Source of the DNA: RBG-16-66-20 sp036262835
GTDB taxonomy: Bacteria; Pseudomonadota; Gammaproteobacteria; Burkholderiales; SG8-39
Length of the DNA: 64,000 nucleotides
Assembly: GCA_036262835.1 (NCBI GenBank)
Contig: DATAID010000003.1
Coordinates: forward strand, 62,001 to 126,000
Direction: 5' to 3'
The stretch's first letter is position 1. The number at the start of each line of letters is the position of its first letter. Positions 17,197 to 26,121 of the stretch are shown here, in pieces. Below the pieces are notes generated by a model that worked only from the letters and a program-made list of their open reading frames with translations, did no database searches and was not told the DNA's origin. The position numbers and the translations under genes were made by a program.

Positions 17197-17886
17197 ATGG
17201 CCCGCCGTATCGCCGTCGTGGAGGATGACGCCGCCATCCGCGCCAACTACGCCGAGGCGCTCAAGCGCCACGGCTACGACGTGGCGGCCTACCCGGGACG
17301 GCGCGAGGCGATGGACGCGCTGCGTTCACGCCTGCCGGACCTTGCAATCATCGACATCGGCCTGGGCGACGAGGCCGAAGGCGGCTTCGCGCTTTGCCGC
17401 GAGCTGCGCGCGCTTTCCGCCCAGCTGCCGATCGTCTTTCTCACCGCGCGCGACTCGGACTTCGACGTGGTCTCGGGCCTGCGCCTGGGCGCCGACGACT
17501 ACCTCACCAAGGAGGTGAGCCTGCCGCATCTGATGGCGCGTATCGGCGCGCTCTTTCGCCGCGTGGACGCGCTCGCGGAGTCCAAGCCTGCCGAGGAGCG
17601 CATCGTGCGCGGCCCGCTCGAGCTCGATCTCAAGCGCTTCAGCGCGCAGTGGCGCTCGGCGCGAATCGAGCTGACCTTGACCGAATTCTGGATCGTTCAT
17701 TCGCTCGCGCGGCATCCGGGGCACGTCAAAAGCCGCGACCAGCTCATGCGCGACGCCGAGCTCGTGGTCGACGACGCCACCATTACTTCGCACGTCAAGC
17801 GCGTGCGCGCCAAATTCCTCGCCGGCGACCCGGCGTTCGACGCGATCGAGACCGTGTACGGCCTCGGTTACCGCTGGAACGCCTAG
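17197..17886 (+). CDS. OmpR/PhoB-family response regulator
   Basis: A 229-residue regulator, the length of CreB. The receiver domain has the acidic pair ED10-D11, phospho-acceptor Asp53 (LAIIDIGLGD) and the conserved lysine in DDYLTKEVSLPHL. A winged-helix DNA-binding domain starts near residue 130 and ends VYGLGYRWN. The LPHL linker and sequence flavour resemble the regulator found with proteobacterial dedicated sortase systems, but no sortase is nearby. The frame is open upstream; the ATG at 17197 gives the normal receiver start. The partner kinase follows 13 bases later. Confidence 0.9.
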   Translation: MARRIAVVEDDAAIRANYAEALKRHGYDVAAYPGRREAMDALRSRLPDLAIIDIGLGDEAEGGFALCRELRALSAQLPIVFLTARDSDFDVVSGLRLGADDYLTKEVSLPHLMARIGALFRRVDALAESKPAEERIVRGPLELDLKRFSAQWRSARIELTLTEFWIVHSLARHPGHVKSRDQLMRDAELVVDDATITSHVKRVRAKFLAGDPAFDAIETVYGLGYRWNA

Positions 17887-17899
17887 GCGCGCTCTTCCG

Positions 17900-19486
17900 A
17901 TGAGCCGGTTTCCGCTGCGCGCGAAGCTTGCGCTCGTCGCGCTCACGCTGCTCGCCCTGCCCTGGGCCGGCTGGATGTATGTGCGCGAAATGGAGCGCTT
18001 TCTCCTCGCCGCGCAGGAGGAGGCGCTCGCCGCGACCGCACGCGCGATCGCCACGGCGCTGCACGAGCGCCCGCAGCTGCTCGCCTACCGCGCCACGCCC
18101 GAATCCGTGCTGCGCGAGGAAGCGGAAAAGGAGCTCAGGCGGCTTGCCGGGGACGTGATCGAGCGCGAGGAGCCGGCGCGCAGCCGCGCGCCCGACGGCG
18201 AGATCGCGGCCATCCTGAAGGGCCTGGAGCGCGGTAACTCGCGCATCTGGGTGGTGAGCCGCGACTACCGCGTGCTCGCCCTGGCGGGGAGCCTGAAGCG
18301 AGACCCCGAGCCCCCGCGCCTCGCCGAGCGGCTGCTCGGTTGGCTGATCGCCCCGCCAACCGAGGACTTCGACGACGCGATTGCCCAGGATGCGATCGCT
18401 GCGGGGCGCGAGGTTGCCTCCGCGCTGCAGGGCGCGGCCGCCAAGCGCGCGCGCCGGACGCGCGATGAGCGCGCCGTGGTGCTCTCGGCCGCCTATCCCA
18501 TCTGGGTCGGGGATGAAGTGCACGGCGCGGTGGTGGTCGAGGAAACGACCAACCGGATCGCCTCCCTGCGCAGCCAGGCGCTTGAGCGCCTGGTCGTCGC
18601 GACCCTCGCGCTTTTCGCGCTGGTGGGCGCGATCCTGCTCTGGTTCGCGACGCGCATCTCGAACCGGATCCGGCGCCTCTCGGACGAGGCGGAGGCGGCG
18701 ATCGATGCGCGCGGCCGGGTCACGCGCCTCACCACGGCCTCCGAGGCGGGCGACGAGATCGGCGACCTTTCGCGCAGCTTCAGCACCGTGCTCGAGCGCC
18801 TGGCGCGCTACAACGCCTACCTGGAAGCGCTCGCGGGGCGGCTCTCGCACGAGCTGCGCACCCCCGTGGCCGTGGTGCGCTCCTCCCTCGAGAATCTGCA
18901 CGCGGCGCGCACGGCCGAAGAAACGCGCACCTATCTCTCCCGCGCCGAAGAGGGCCTCGCGCGCCTCTCCACGATTCTCGCCCGCATGACCGAGGCGAGC
19001 CGCCTCGAGCAGAGCCTGCAATCGGCCGCGCGCGAGCGTTTCGACGCCTCGCTCGTGGTGCGCGGGTGCGCCGAAGGCTACCGCATGGCTTACGCCCCCC
19101 GCACGTTCGAGCTGTCGCTCCCCGAAAGCCCGGTGACGGCGCACGGCGTTCCCGATCTGCTCGCGCAAATGCTCGACAAGCTGGTCGAGAACGCCGTGGA
19201 CTTCGCAACTCCCGGCACGGCCATTCGGATTTCACTCGCCGTGGCGGGCGGCAGCGCGCGGCTGCGAGTCGAGAATGACGGACCGACCTTGCCCGAGTCG
19301 GTGCGCGATTCGCTCTTTGCCTCGATGGTCTCGCATCGCGAGGAGCGCACGGCCGCCGCCCCGCACCTTGGACTCGGGCTTTATATCGCGCGCCTGATCG
19401 CCGAGTTCCATGGCGGGACGCTGCACGCGGAGAATCTTCCCGGCTCGCGCGGCGTCGCTTTCGAAGCCACGCTCGCGGCGGCCTGA
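17900..19486 (+). CDS. Sensor histidine kinase
   Basis: A 528-residue membrane sensor kinase. It has a first membrane helix at about residues 8-26, a periplasmic domain of about 200 residues, a second helix (VVATLALFALVGAILLWF) and a HAMP region. Next come the phospho-acceptor His317 in GRLSHELRTPVAVVRSSLENL and an ATPase domain with N box (DKLVENAVDFA) and G box (HLGLGLYIARL). The H-box surroundings resemble kinases of the proteobacterial dedicated sortase two-component system and, more loosely, CreC. The signal is unknown. Target genes probably include the divergent creD operon. Confidence 0.9.
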   Translation: MSRFPLRAKLALVALTLLALPWAGWMYVREMERFLLAAQEEALAATARAIATALHERPQLLAYRATPESVLREEAEKELRRLAGDVIEREEPARSRAPDGEIAAILKGLERGNSRIWVVSRDYRVLALAGSLKRDPEPPRLAERLLGWLIAPPTEDFDDAIAQDAIAAGREVASALQGAAAKRARRTRDERAVVLSAAYPIWVGDEVHGAVVVEETTNRIASLRSQALERLVVATLALFALVGAILLWFATRISNRIRRLSDEAEAAIDARGRVTRLTTASEAGDEIGDLSRSFSTVLERLARYNAYLEALAGRLSHELRTPVAVVRSSLENLHAARTAEETRTYLSRAEEGLARLSTILARMTEASRLEQSLQSAARERFDASLVVRGCAEGYRMAYAPRTFELSLPESPVTAHGVPDLLAQMLDKLVENAVDFATPGTAIRISLAVAGGSARLRVENDGPTLPESVRDSLFASMVSHREERTAAAPHLGLGLYIARLIAEFHGGTLHAENLPGSRGVAFEATLAAA

Positions 19487-19512
19487 TCGGGCAAAATCGG
19501 GGCGGGGATTCC

Positions 19513-20973
19513 GTGGACACCTACGACCTTTTCGTCATTGGGGGCGGCATCAATGGCGCCGGCATCGCGCGCGACGCGGCCGGCCGCGGGCTGTCGGTGC
19601 TGCTCGCCGAGAAGGACGATCTTGCGAGCGCGACCTCGTCCTCCTCCTCCAAGATGATCCACGGCGGCCTGCGCTATCTCGAGCTCTACGAGTTTCGCCT
19701 CGTCGCCGAAGCGCTCGCCGAGCGCGAGGTGCTGCTCAAGGTGGCCGCGCACCTCGTGTGGCCGGCGCGCTTTGTCATGCCGCACGTCCCCGAGCTGCGC
19801 CCGCGCTGGATGATCCGCGCCGGCCTCTTCCTCTACGATCACCTCGCGCGCCGCGCGAGCCTGCCCGGCTCCAAGGCGATCCGCCTCGATGCCCCGCCTT
19901 ACAGCTCCGGACTCAAGCCGCAGTTCCGACACGGCTTCATCTACTCCGATTGCCGCGTCGACGACGCCCGGCTTGTCGTGGCCACCGCCATGGATGCGCG
20001 CGAGCGCAAGGCGCGGATTCTCACGCGCACCGGGTGCCTGGCGGCGCAGCGTGTCGACGGTGGGTGGCGCGCGCGACTGTCCAATGGCGAGGAGATCTCG
20101 GCGCGCGTGGTCGTGAACGCCGCGGGTCCCTGGGTCAAGACCGTGCTGAATGACAAGCTTGCGCAGCCTTCGCGCGACGCGGTGCGCCTGGTGAAGGGAA
20201 GCCACATCGTCGTGCCCAAGCGCTATGAAGGCGAGCACGCCTTCATCCTGCAGAACGACGATGGGCGGGTCATCTTCATGATCCCCTATGGGGACCTCCA
20301 TACGCTGATCGGCACCACCGATATTCCGGTCGAAGGCGAAGTCGCACATCCGCAGGCGAGCGCGGAGGAGATCGCCTACATCTGTCGCGCGGTGAACCGG
20401 TACCTTGAGCGCCCCACCCGCCCCGAAGACGTGGTGTGGAGCTATTCGGGCGTGCGCCCGCTCTACGACGACGGCAGCTCCGATCCGTCGGACGTCACGC
20501 GCGACTACACCTTGCGGGTCGACGATGTGGAGGGCAAGGCGCCCGTGCTTTCGGTGTTCGGCGGAAAAATCACGACCTATCGCCGCCTCGCCGAGCATGC
20601 GATGGAGAAGCTCGCGCCCTATTTCCCGGGGTTGAAGCCCGCCTGGACCGCCCGCACGCCGCTGTCCGGCAGCGACTTCGGCGGCGCCTCGCGCATCGAG
20701 GCGCGCGATGCCTTTTTCACGAGCCATCCGAATCTCGCCGAATCGATGCTGCGGCCGATCTTCCGCCGCCATGGCAGCCACGCACAGGTCGTGGTCGGCG
20801 ACGGCGACCTGGGCGAGGATCTCGGCGCCGGCCTCACCGAGCGCGAGATCCGCTATCTGGTGGAGCACGAGTGGGCCCAGACGGCCGAAGACGTGCTCTG
20901 GCGCCGCACCAAGGCGGGCCTTCTCATGACTCAAGCCCAGCGCGCGCGCGTCGCAGCGCTTTTTCGCCGATGA
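19513..20973 (+). CDS. glpD: Aerobic glycerol-3-phosphate dehydrogenase
   Basis: A 486-residue FAD enzyme that oxidises sn-glycerol-3-phosphate to dihydroxyacetone phosphate and passes electrons to quinone at the inner membrane face. It begins with a dinucleotide-binding fold (FVIGGGINGAGIARDAAGRG) and has SSSSSKMIHGGLRYLE, the DAO-family signature. The C-terminal domain is present (TAEDVLWRRTKAGL). The start is a GTG at 19513. The stop overlaps the next gene by ATGA. No glpK, glpF or glpR is nearby. Confidence 0.95.
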   Translation: MDTYDLFVIGGGINGAGIARDAAGRGLSVLLAEKDDLASATSSSSSKMIHGGLRYLELYEFRLVAEALAEREVLLKVAAHLVWPARFVMPHVPELRPRWMIRAGLFLYDHLARRASLPGSKAIRLDAPPYSSGLKPQFRHGFIYSDCRVDDARLVVATAMDARERKARILTRTGCLAAQRVDGGWRARLSNGEEISARVVVNAAGPWVKTVLNDKLAQPSRDAVRLVKGSHIVVPKRYEGEHAFILQNDDGRVIFMIPYGDLHTLIGTTDIPVEGEVAHPQASAEEIAYICRAVNRYLERPTRPEDVVWSYSGVRPLYDDGSSDPSDVTRDYTLRVDDVEGKAPVLSVFGGKITTYRRLAEHAMEKLAPYFPGLKPAWTARTPLSGSDFGGASRIEARDAFFTSHPNLAESMLRPIFRRHGSHAQVVVGDGDLGEDLGAGLTEREIRYLVEHEWAQTAEDVLWRRTKAGLLMTQAQRARVAALFRR

Positions 20974-21746
20974 GACCGCTCGCCGACCTGCGGGGCTCCG
21001 GCATCCGCGGACTGCTTTTCGACATCGACGAGACGCTCACCACCGAAGGCAAGCTGACGGCGGAGGCTTATGCGGCCATGGAAGCGCTCAAGCGCGCCGG
21101 GCGGATCGTCGTGCCGGTCACCGGGCGCGCGGCGGGCTGGTGCGATCACATCGCGCGCATGTGGCCCGTCGATGCGGTGATCGGCGAGAACGGCGCGTTC
21201 TACTTCTGGCTCGGCGAGGGCAAGCTGCAGCGGCGCTTTCACGACGCCCCGGCGGCGCGGGCGGAAAAGCAGCGGCGGCTGGAGGGCATCGCCCAATCGA
21301 TCCTCCAGGCCGTGCCCGGTTGCGCGCTTGCCTCCGACCAGCGCTACCGCGAGACCGATCTCGCCATCGACTACTGCGAAGACGTGCCGGCCCTGCCGCT
21401 CGAGGCCGCCGGGCGCATTGCGGCGCTCATGCGCGCGGCGGGACTGACGGCGCGCATCAGCTCGATCCATGTGAACGGCTGGTTCGGGGATTACGACAAG
21501 CTCGCGATGGCGCGCACTTGCCTGCGCGAGCGCTTCGGCCTCGATCTCGAGACCGCCAATCGCAGCCTCGCCTTCGCGGGCGACTCGCCGAACGACGCGC
21601 CGATGTTTGGCTTTTTCGACAATTCCGTGGGCGTTGCCAACGTGCGGCGCTTCGAGGGCGTGCTCGAGCAGCCGCCCAAGTACGTCACCGGGGCTGCGGC
21701 AGGCGCGGGCTTTGCGGAATTGGCCGCGCATCTGCTCGCCGGATGA
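20970..21746 (+). CDS. HAD-superfamily phosphatase (Cof/SPP-like, type IIB)
   Basis: A 258-residue haloacid dehalogenase-fold hydrolase. Motif I is LLFDIDETLT (nucleophile Asp at about residue 17), motif II is VVPVTGR, and motif IV is AFAGDSPNDAPMFGFF. The cap resembles type IIB enzymes such as sucrose-phosphate or mannosylglycerate-phosphate phosphatases. The substrate is unknown; overlap with glpD (ATGA) hints at a sugar or glycerol phosphate. The ATG at 20970 is chosen because upstream residues lie inside glpD. Confidence 0.85.
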   Translation: MRPLADLRGSGIRGLLFDIDETLTTEGKLTAEAYAAMEALKRAGRIVVPVTGRAAGWCDHIARMWPVDAVIGENGAFYFWLGEGKLQRRFHDAPAARAEKQRRLEGIAQSILQAVPGCALASDQRYRETDLAIDYCEDVPALPLEAAGRIAALMRAAGLTARISSIHVNGWFGDYDKLAMARTCLRERFGLDLETANRSLAFAGDSPNDAPMFGFFDNSVGVANVRRFEGVLEQPPKYVTGAAAGAGFAELAAHLLAG

Positions 21747-21789
21747 GGCAAACTTCCGCCTTCGCAGAGTGAAAGGGTGAAAGGGCACC

Positions 21790-22107
21790 ATGGCGGGCTA
21801 CCGTCGCCACGTATTCGTCTGTCTCAACGAGCGCGATCCGGGTGATCCGCGCGGCTGCTGCAAACGGCGCGGCGCCGAGGCAGTGTTCGACACGCTGAAA
21901 AAGGGCGCCGGCAAGGCCGGGCTCAAGGACGTGCGCGTGAATCGCGCAGGCTGCCTCGATCACTGCGAGTTCGGGCCCACGGTCGTGGTCTATCCCGAAG
22001 CGGTCTGGTACCACGTTCCGACGGTGGAAGACGCTGAAGAGGTCCTGCGCTCCCACATCATCGAAGGAAAGGTGGTCGATCGCCTGCTGATCGACCGGAT
22101 GGGCTGA
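21790..22107 (+). CDS. Thioredoxin-like [2Fe-2S] ferredoxin
   Basis: A 105-residue protein of the thioredoxin-like 2Fe-2S family. Candidate cluster ligands are Cys11 and Cys23 or Cys24, then Cys55 and Cys59 in AGCLDHCEFGP. It is a likely electron carrier in the cytoplasm; the partner is unknown. The stop TGA and the ATG of the CoA transferase share one base (TGATG), so the two are coupled. Confidence 0.88.
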   Translation: MAGYRRHVFVCLNERDPGDPRGCCKRRGAEAVFDTLKKGAGKAGLKDVRVNRAGCLDHCEFGPTVVVYPEAVWYHVPTVEDAEEVLRSHIIEGKVVDRLLIDRMG

Positions 22108-23330
22108 TGGCCGGCCCTCTTTCGCACGTCCGAGTCCTCGACCTTTCGCGCGTGCTTGCCGCGCCGTGGGCGGGCCAGAACCTCGCCGACCTCGGCGCCG
22201 AAGTGATCAAGGTCGAGCGCCCCAGGGTCGGCGACGATTCGCGCGCCTTCGGTCCGCCGTGGCTCAAGGATGGCCAGGGCCGCGATACCAAGGACTCCGC
22301 GTACTTCACTTCGGCGAATCGCGGCAAGAAGTCGATCACGGTCAATCTCGCCAAGCCCGAGGGGCAGGCGCTCGTGCGCGCGCTCGCCGCGAAGTCCGAC
22401 GTGCTGCTCGAGAACTACAAGTACGGCGATCTGAAGCGCTACGGCCTTTCCTACGACGACCTGAAGAAGGACAACCCGGGCCTGATCTACTGCTCGGTCA
22501 CCGGCTTCGGCCACACCGGTCCTTACCGCGAGCGCCCCGGGTACGACTTCATGATCCAGGGCATGGGCGGGATGATGAGCGTGACGGGGCTTCCCGACGG
22601 CCAGCCCGGCGGCGGCCCGCAGCGCGCTGGCGTCCCCGTCGCGGACATCATTACCGGCATGTACGCCTCGATCGCGATTTGCGCCGCGCTCGCCCACCGC
22701 GCGGTCACGGGCAAGGGCCAGCACCTCGACCTCGCGCTGCTCGACTCGCAGATCGCGCTGCTCGCCTACCAGAACACGAACTACTTCTCGACCGGCAAAG
22801 CGCCCGGCCGCATCGGTAACCTGCACCCCAACATCGTTCCCTATCAGCCGTTCAAGACCAAGGACGGCGAAGTGATCATCGCCTGCGGCAACGACAACCT
22901 GTTCGGCAAGTTCTGCGAAGCCGCGGGCGCGCCCGAGCTCGCGCGCGATGCGCGCTTTGCGACCAACGGCAAGCGGGTCGAGAACCGCGCCGAGATCACG
23001 AAGATCGTGCAGGACATTTTCTCGAAGAAGACGACCGCCGAATGGCTCGAGCTGCTGGAGGCGGCCGGGGTGCCGAACGGCCCGATCTATGACATCGCCG
23101 AGGTATTCGCCGAGCCGCAGGTGAAGGCGCGCGGCGTGAAAATCGAGCTCGAGCATCCGAGCGCTGGCAAGGTGCCGCTCGTGGCGAGCCCGATGCGCTT
23201 CTCGGGCACGCCGCTGGAATACCGGCAGGCGCCGCCGGTGCTGGGGCAGCACACCGACGAGGTGCTGAAAGGGCTGCTCGGCAAGAGCGACGCGGAGATC
23301 CGGGACCTCCGCGCCGCGGGGATTCTCTGA
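22107..23330 (+). CDS. CaiB/BaiF family (class III) CoA transferase
   Basis: A 407-residue class III CoA transferase, the group that includes formyl-CoA:oxalate and carnitine CoA transferases. It starts with the family segment LSHVRVLDLSRVLAAPWAGQNLADLGAEVIKVERP. The catalytic Asp is probably the one in GVPVADIITGMYAS near residue 180, and the C-terminus has QAPPVLGQHTDEVL. The acyl substrate cannot be inferred. Its stop is four bases from that of the convergent Bug receptor gene, and the catabolic island next door makes an organic acid plausible. Confidence 0.9.
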   Translation: MAGPLSHVRVLDLSRVLAAPWAGQNLADLGAEVIKVERPRVGDDSRAFGPPWLKDGQGRDTKDSAYFTSANRGKKSITVNLAKPEGQALVRALAAKSDVLLENYKYGDLKRYGLSYDDLKKDNPGLIYCSVTGFGHTGPYRERPGYDFMIQGMGGMMSVTGLPDGQPGGGPQRAGVPVADIITGMYASIAICAALAHRAVTGKGQHLDLALLDSQIALLAYQNTNYFSTGKAPGRIGNLHPNIVPYQPFKTKDGEVIIACGNDNLFGKFCEAAGAPELARDARFATNGKRVENRAEITKIVQDIFSKKTTAEWLELLEAAGVPNGPIYDIAEVFAEPQVKARGVKIELEHPSAGKVPLVASPMRFSGTPLEYRQAPPVLGQHTDEVLKGLLGKSDAEIRDLRAAGIL

Positions 23331-23334
23331 CGTT

Positions 23335-24297
23335 CTAGTTGTCGATCTTGGCGCCGGCGTCCTTCACTACCTTCGCCCACTTGGTGATCTCGGCGTTGAC
23401 GAGCTGGCCGAATTTTTCGGGTGTCTCGCCGCCCACGGTCGCGCCCTGGCTCTCCCACACCGCCTTGAGCTCGGGTGATTGCATGGCCTTGACCGTTTCC
23501 TGGTACATCCGGTCAATCGTTTCCTTGGGCGTCCCCTTGATGCCCCAAAGGGCGTACCAGGTGGTCACCTCATAGCCCGGCAACCCCGCTTCGCGCATCG
23601 TCGGCACGTTTGGCGCGGCGAACGAGTGCGTCGCCGTGGTCACCGCGAGCGGCTTGAGCTTGCCGCCCTTGATCTGCGGGGCGGAGGTGGCCATGCCGTC
23701 GAAGGCCATGTCGACTTGGCCCGCGAGCAGGTCCTGCATCATGGGCCCCGCGCCCTTGTAGGGAACGTGCGTGAGGTTGAGGCCCGTCATGGTCTTGAAG
23801 AGCTCGCCCGCGAGATGGTGCGTCGTGCCGTTGCCGGCCGAGCCGAAATTCAGCTTGCCCGGGTTGGCTTTCGCGTAAGCCATCAGGTCCTTGAGCGAAT
23901 TGATGCTCGTGTGCTTGGGATGCACGACCACGACGTTCGGCACGTAGGCGAGCACCGTGATCGGCACGAAGTCGCGCGTGAGCGAGTACGGCAGCCGCGT
24001 GTAGAGGCTCTCGGCGATCGTGTGGTGCACTGCGCCGAGGAAGAACGTGTAGCCGTCGCCCGGGCGCTTGGCGGCGCTCGCCGCGCCGACCGTGCCGCCG
24101 GCCCCGGCGAGGTTCTCGACGATGAACTGCTGGCCGATGTTTTTGCTCAAGTACACCGAAAGCGGCCGTCCGAAAGCGTCGACGCCGCCCCCGGGCGCGA
24201 ACGGGTTCACCATCGTCACGGGTTTCGCGGGCCAGGATTGCGCCTGCGCGGCCGAGGCAACGACAAGCGCAGCCACGGATAAAAGGATTTTCAGCAT
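23335..24297 (-). CDS. Bug-family tripartite tricarboxylate transporter receptor (1)
   Basis: A 320-residue periplasmic binding protein of the Bug/TctC family. It has a signal peptide (MLKILLSVAALVVASAAQAQ), then WPAKPVTMVNPFAPGGGVDAFGR, the ligand-binding glycine-rich loop, and the conserved LTHVPYKGAGPMMQDLLAGQVDMAF. No TctA or TctB membrane partner is in the window. It is the last gene of a six-gene minus-strand run, 46 bases after the crotonase-like gene, with its own AAGGGAGA site. The start at 24297 gives a proper signal peptide. Confidence 0.93.
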   Translation of the reverse strand: MLKILLSVAALVVASAAQAQSWPAKPVTMVNPFAPGGGVDAFGRPLSVYLSKNIGQQFIVENLAGAGGTVGAASAAKRPGDGYTFFLGAVHHTIAESLYTRLPYSLTRDFVPITVLAYVPNVVVVHPKHTSINSLKDLMAYAKANPGKLNFGSAGNGTTHHLAGELFKTMTGLNLTHVPYKGAGPMMQDLLAGQVDMAFDGMATSAPQIKGGKLKPLAVTTATHSFAAPNVPTMREAGLPGYEVTTWYALWGIKGTPKETIDRMYQETVKAMQSPELKAVWESQGATVGGETPEKFGQLVNAEITKWAKVVKDAGAKIDN

Positions 24298-24343
24298 GTT
24301 CTCTCCCTTGATTTTTTGGCGGCGCATGATAGCACCGCCCGAG

Positions 24344-25126
24344 CTAGCGCCCGTTGAACTCCGGCTTGCGTTTCGCAAGGAACGCAGCGACGCCCGCGCG
24401 GAAGTCCTCGGTGTCGAAACAGGCGTAGCCCTCGTCGTATTCCGCCTCGCTGAGCGGGCGCGGGTCGAGCAGCCGGCGCACGAATTTCTTGTGCCAGCGC
24501 GCGACCAGCGGCGCACCCTCGGCGATGCGCCGCGCGGTCGCATACGCCTCGGCCACCACGTCCGCGTCGGCGACCACGCGTGAGACGAGCCCTTTCTCGT
24601 ACGCTTCCTTCGAATCCCAGATCCGGCCCTCGAGCAGAAGCTCGAGCGAGGCGGCCGGGCCGATCACGCGCATCATCGAGCGCAGCTCGTCGTAGGACTC
24701 CGTCAACCCGAGGTTCTTGACCGGCACGCCGAAGCGCGCGGAGGCGTTCGCGATCCGCAGGTCGCATTGCGAGGCGATAAGGAGGCCCCCGCCGACGCAG
24801 GCGCCCTGAATCAGGGCCACAGTCGGGTGGCGGCATTCGGCGACCGCGCCCAGCTGGCCGATGCCGCCGCGGCTGTAGGCCCTGGCCTGCGCCGAATTCG
24901 CGCGCTCGGCGTGGAACTCGGCGATGTCGGCGCCCGCCGCAAACGCTTTGTCGCCCGCGCCGCGCAGCACGATGCAGCGCACCGAATCGTCGGCGGACAG
25001 CGATTGCATCGCCGCGCCAAGCTGCGCCCACATGTTCTTGTCGAGCGCGTTCAGCCGCCCGGGGCTGGAAAGCATGACGGTGCAGATCGCGCCGTCGCGC
25101 TCGAGGAGGACGGTGCCGCCGGCCAT
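24344..25126 (-). CDS. Crotonase-fold protein lacking the usual catalytic glutamates
   Basis: A 260-residue enoyl-CoA hydratase/isomerase superfamily member. The oxyanion-hole segments AFAAGADIAEF and ACVGGGLLIASQCDL show a CoA-thioester-binding crotonase fold. Aligned with rat mitochondrial hydratase, Glu144 falls on Leu (GGGLLIAS) and Glu164 on Val (FGVPVKNLG), so ordinary hydration is unlikely. It may be a thioesterase, decarboxylase or lyase-type crotonase. Its ATG shares one base with the stop of the upstream Bug gene (TAATG). Confidence 0.88.
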   Translation of the reverse strand: MAGGTVLLERDGAICTVMLSSPGRLNALDKNMWAQLGAAMQSLSADDSVRCIVLRGAGDKAFAAGADIAEFHAERANSAQARAYSRGGIGQLGAVAECRHPTVALIQGACVGGGLLIASQCDLRIANASARFGVPVKNLGLTESYDELRSMMRVIGPAASLELLLEGRIWDSKEAYEKGLVSRVVADADVVAEAYATARRIAEGAPLVARWHKKFVRRLLDPRPLSEAEYDEGYACFDTEDFRAGVAAFLAKRKPEFNGR

Positions 25127-26097
25127 TACTCGACCCTGACGCCCGTATCCTTGATGAGCTTCGCGTACTTCGTCACCTCGGCTTTCATGTAGCCCTCGAA
25201 TTCGGCCGCGCTTTGCTCGCGCAGCTGCGTGCCCACCGACTCGAGGCGCTGGCGCACCTCGGGCACCTGCATCGCTTTATTGATGTCGGCGTTGAGCTTG
25301 GCGACGATTTCGCGCGACGTGCCGGCCGGCGCCATGACGCCGTACCAGTTGGAGACATCGAAGCCGACAATGCCCTCTTCCTGGAAGGTCGGCACGTCCG
25401 GAAGCTGCGGCAGGCGCTTCGGCGTCGAGATCGCCAGGCCGCGCAGCTTGCCGGCCTGAATGTGCGGCAGCACCGGCGGCATGGTGTCGAAGTTCATCGC
25501 CACGACGCCCGCGAGCAGGTCCTTGATCGCATCGCCGCTCCCCTTGTAGGGCACATGCACGATGCTCGTGCCGGTGAGCTGCTTGAACATTTCGCCGGCG
25601 AGGTGCTGCGTGCTGCCGTTGCCCGAGGAGGCGTAGTTGAGCTGGCCCGGCTTGGCCCTGAGGATCGCAACCAGCTCCTTCACCGTTTTCACGCCGACCG
25701 ACGGATGCACCGCAAGCACGTTCGGCACGTAACCGACGTAGGCGACGGCGCTGAAGTCCTTGATCGCGTTGTAGGGAAGCTTGGCGAAGAGGTTCGGCGC
25801 GATCGCATGCGAATTGACGTGACCCATGATCAGCGTGTAGCCGTCGGGGGCGCTCTTCGCGACCACATCGGCGCCGATCGTGCCGGTCGCGCCGGCGCGG
25901 TTTTCGACGGTGACCGCCTGCCCCCACCACTCGGTGAGCTTTTGCGAGATCACGCGCGCGACGACGTCGGTGCCGCCACCCGGCGGAAAGCCCACGATCA
26001 TGCGCACGGGCTTCGACGGATAGGCCTGTGCGAAGCAAGTGCCGGACAGAAGGGCGAGCGCGAGGGCGCACGCGCGGCGGTAGAAGCGAAGCGACAT
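25126..26097 (-). CDS. Bug-family tripartite tricarboxylate transporter receptor (2)
   Basis: A 323-residue secreted solute-binding protein. The signal peptide covers about residues 1-23 (LALLSGTCFAQA), followed by YPSKPVRMIVGFPPGGGTDVVAR. The family segment IVHVPYKGSGDAIKDLLAGVVAMNF binds carboxylates in characterised Bug proteins. It is clearly diverged from receptors 1 and 3, so this is not a recent tandem duplication. An AGGAGAAAAG site precedes the ATG. The downstream crotonase-like gene overlaps it by one base. Confidence 0.93.
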   Translation of the reverse strand: MSLRFYRRACALALALLSGTCFAQAYPSKPVRMIVGFPPGGGTDVVARVISQKLTEWWGQAVTVENRAGATGTIGADVVAKSAPDGYTLIMGHVNSHAIAPNLFAKLPYNAIKDFSAVAYVGYVPNVLAVHPSVGVKTVKELVAILRAKPGQLNYASSGNGSTQHLAGEMFKQLTGTSIVHVPYKGSGDAIKDLLAGVVAMNFDTMPPVLPHIQAGKLRGLAISTPKRLPQLPDVPTFQEEGIVGFDVSNWYGVMAPAGTSREIVAKLNADINKAMQVPEVRQRLESVGTQLREQSAAEFEGYMKAEVTKYAKLIKDTGVRVE

Positions 26098-26121
26098 TCT
26101 TTTCTCCTGGGCGTTTTTTTG

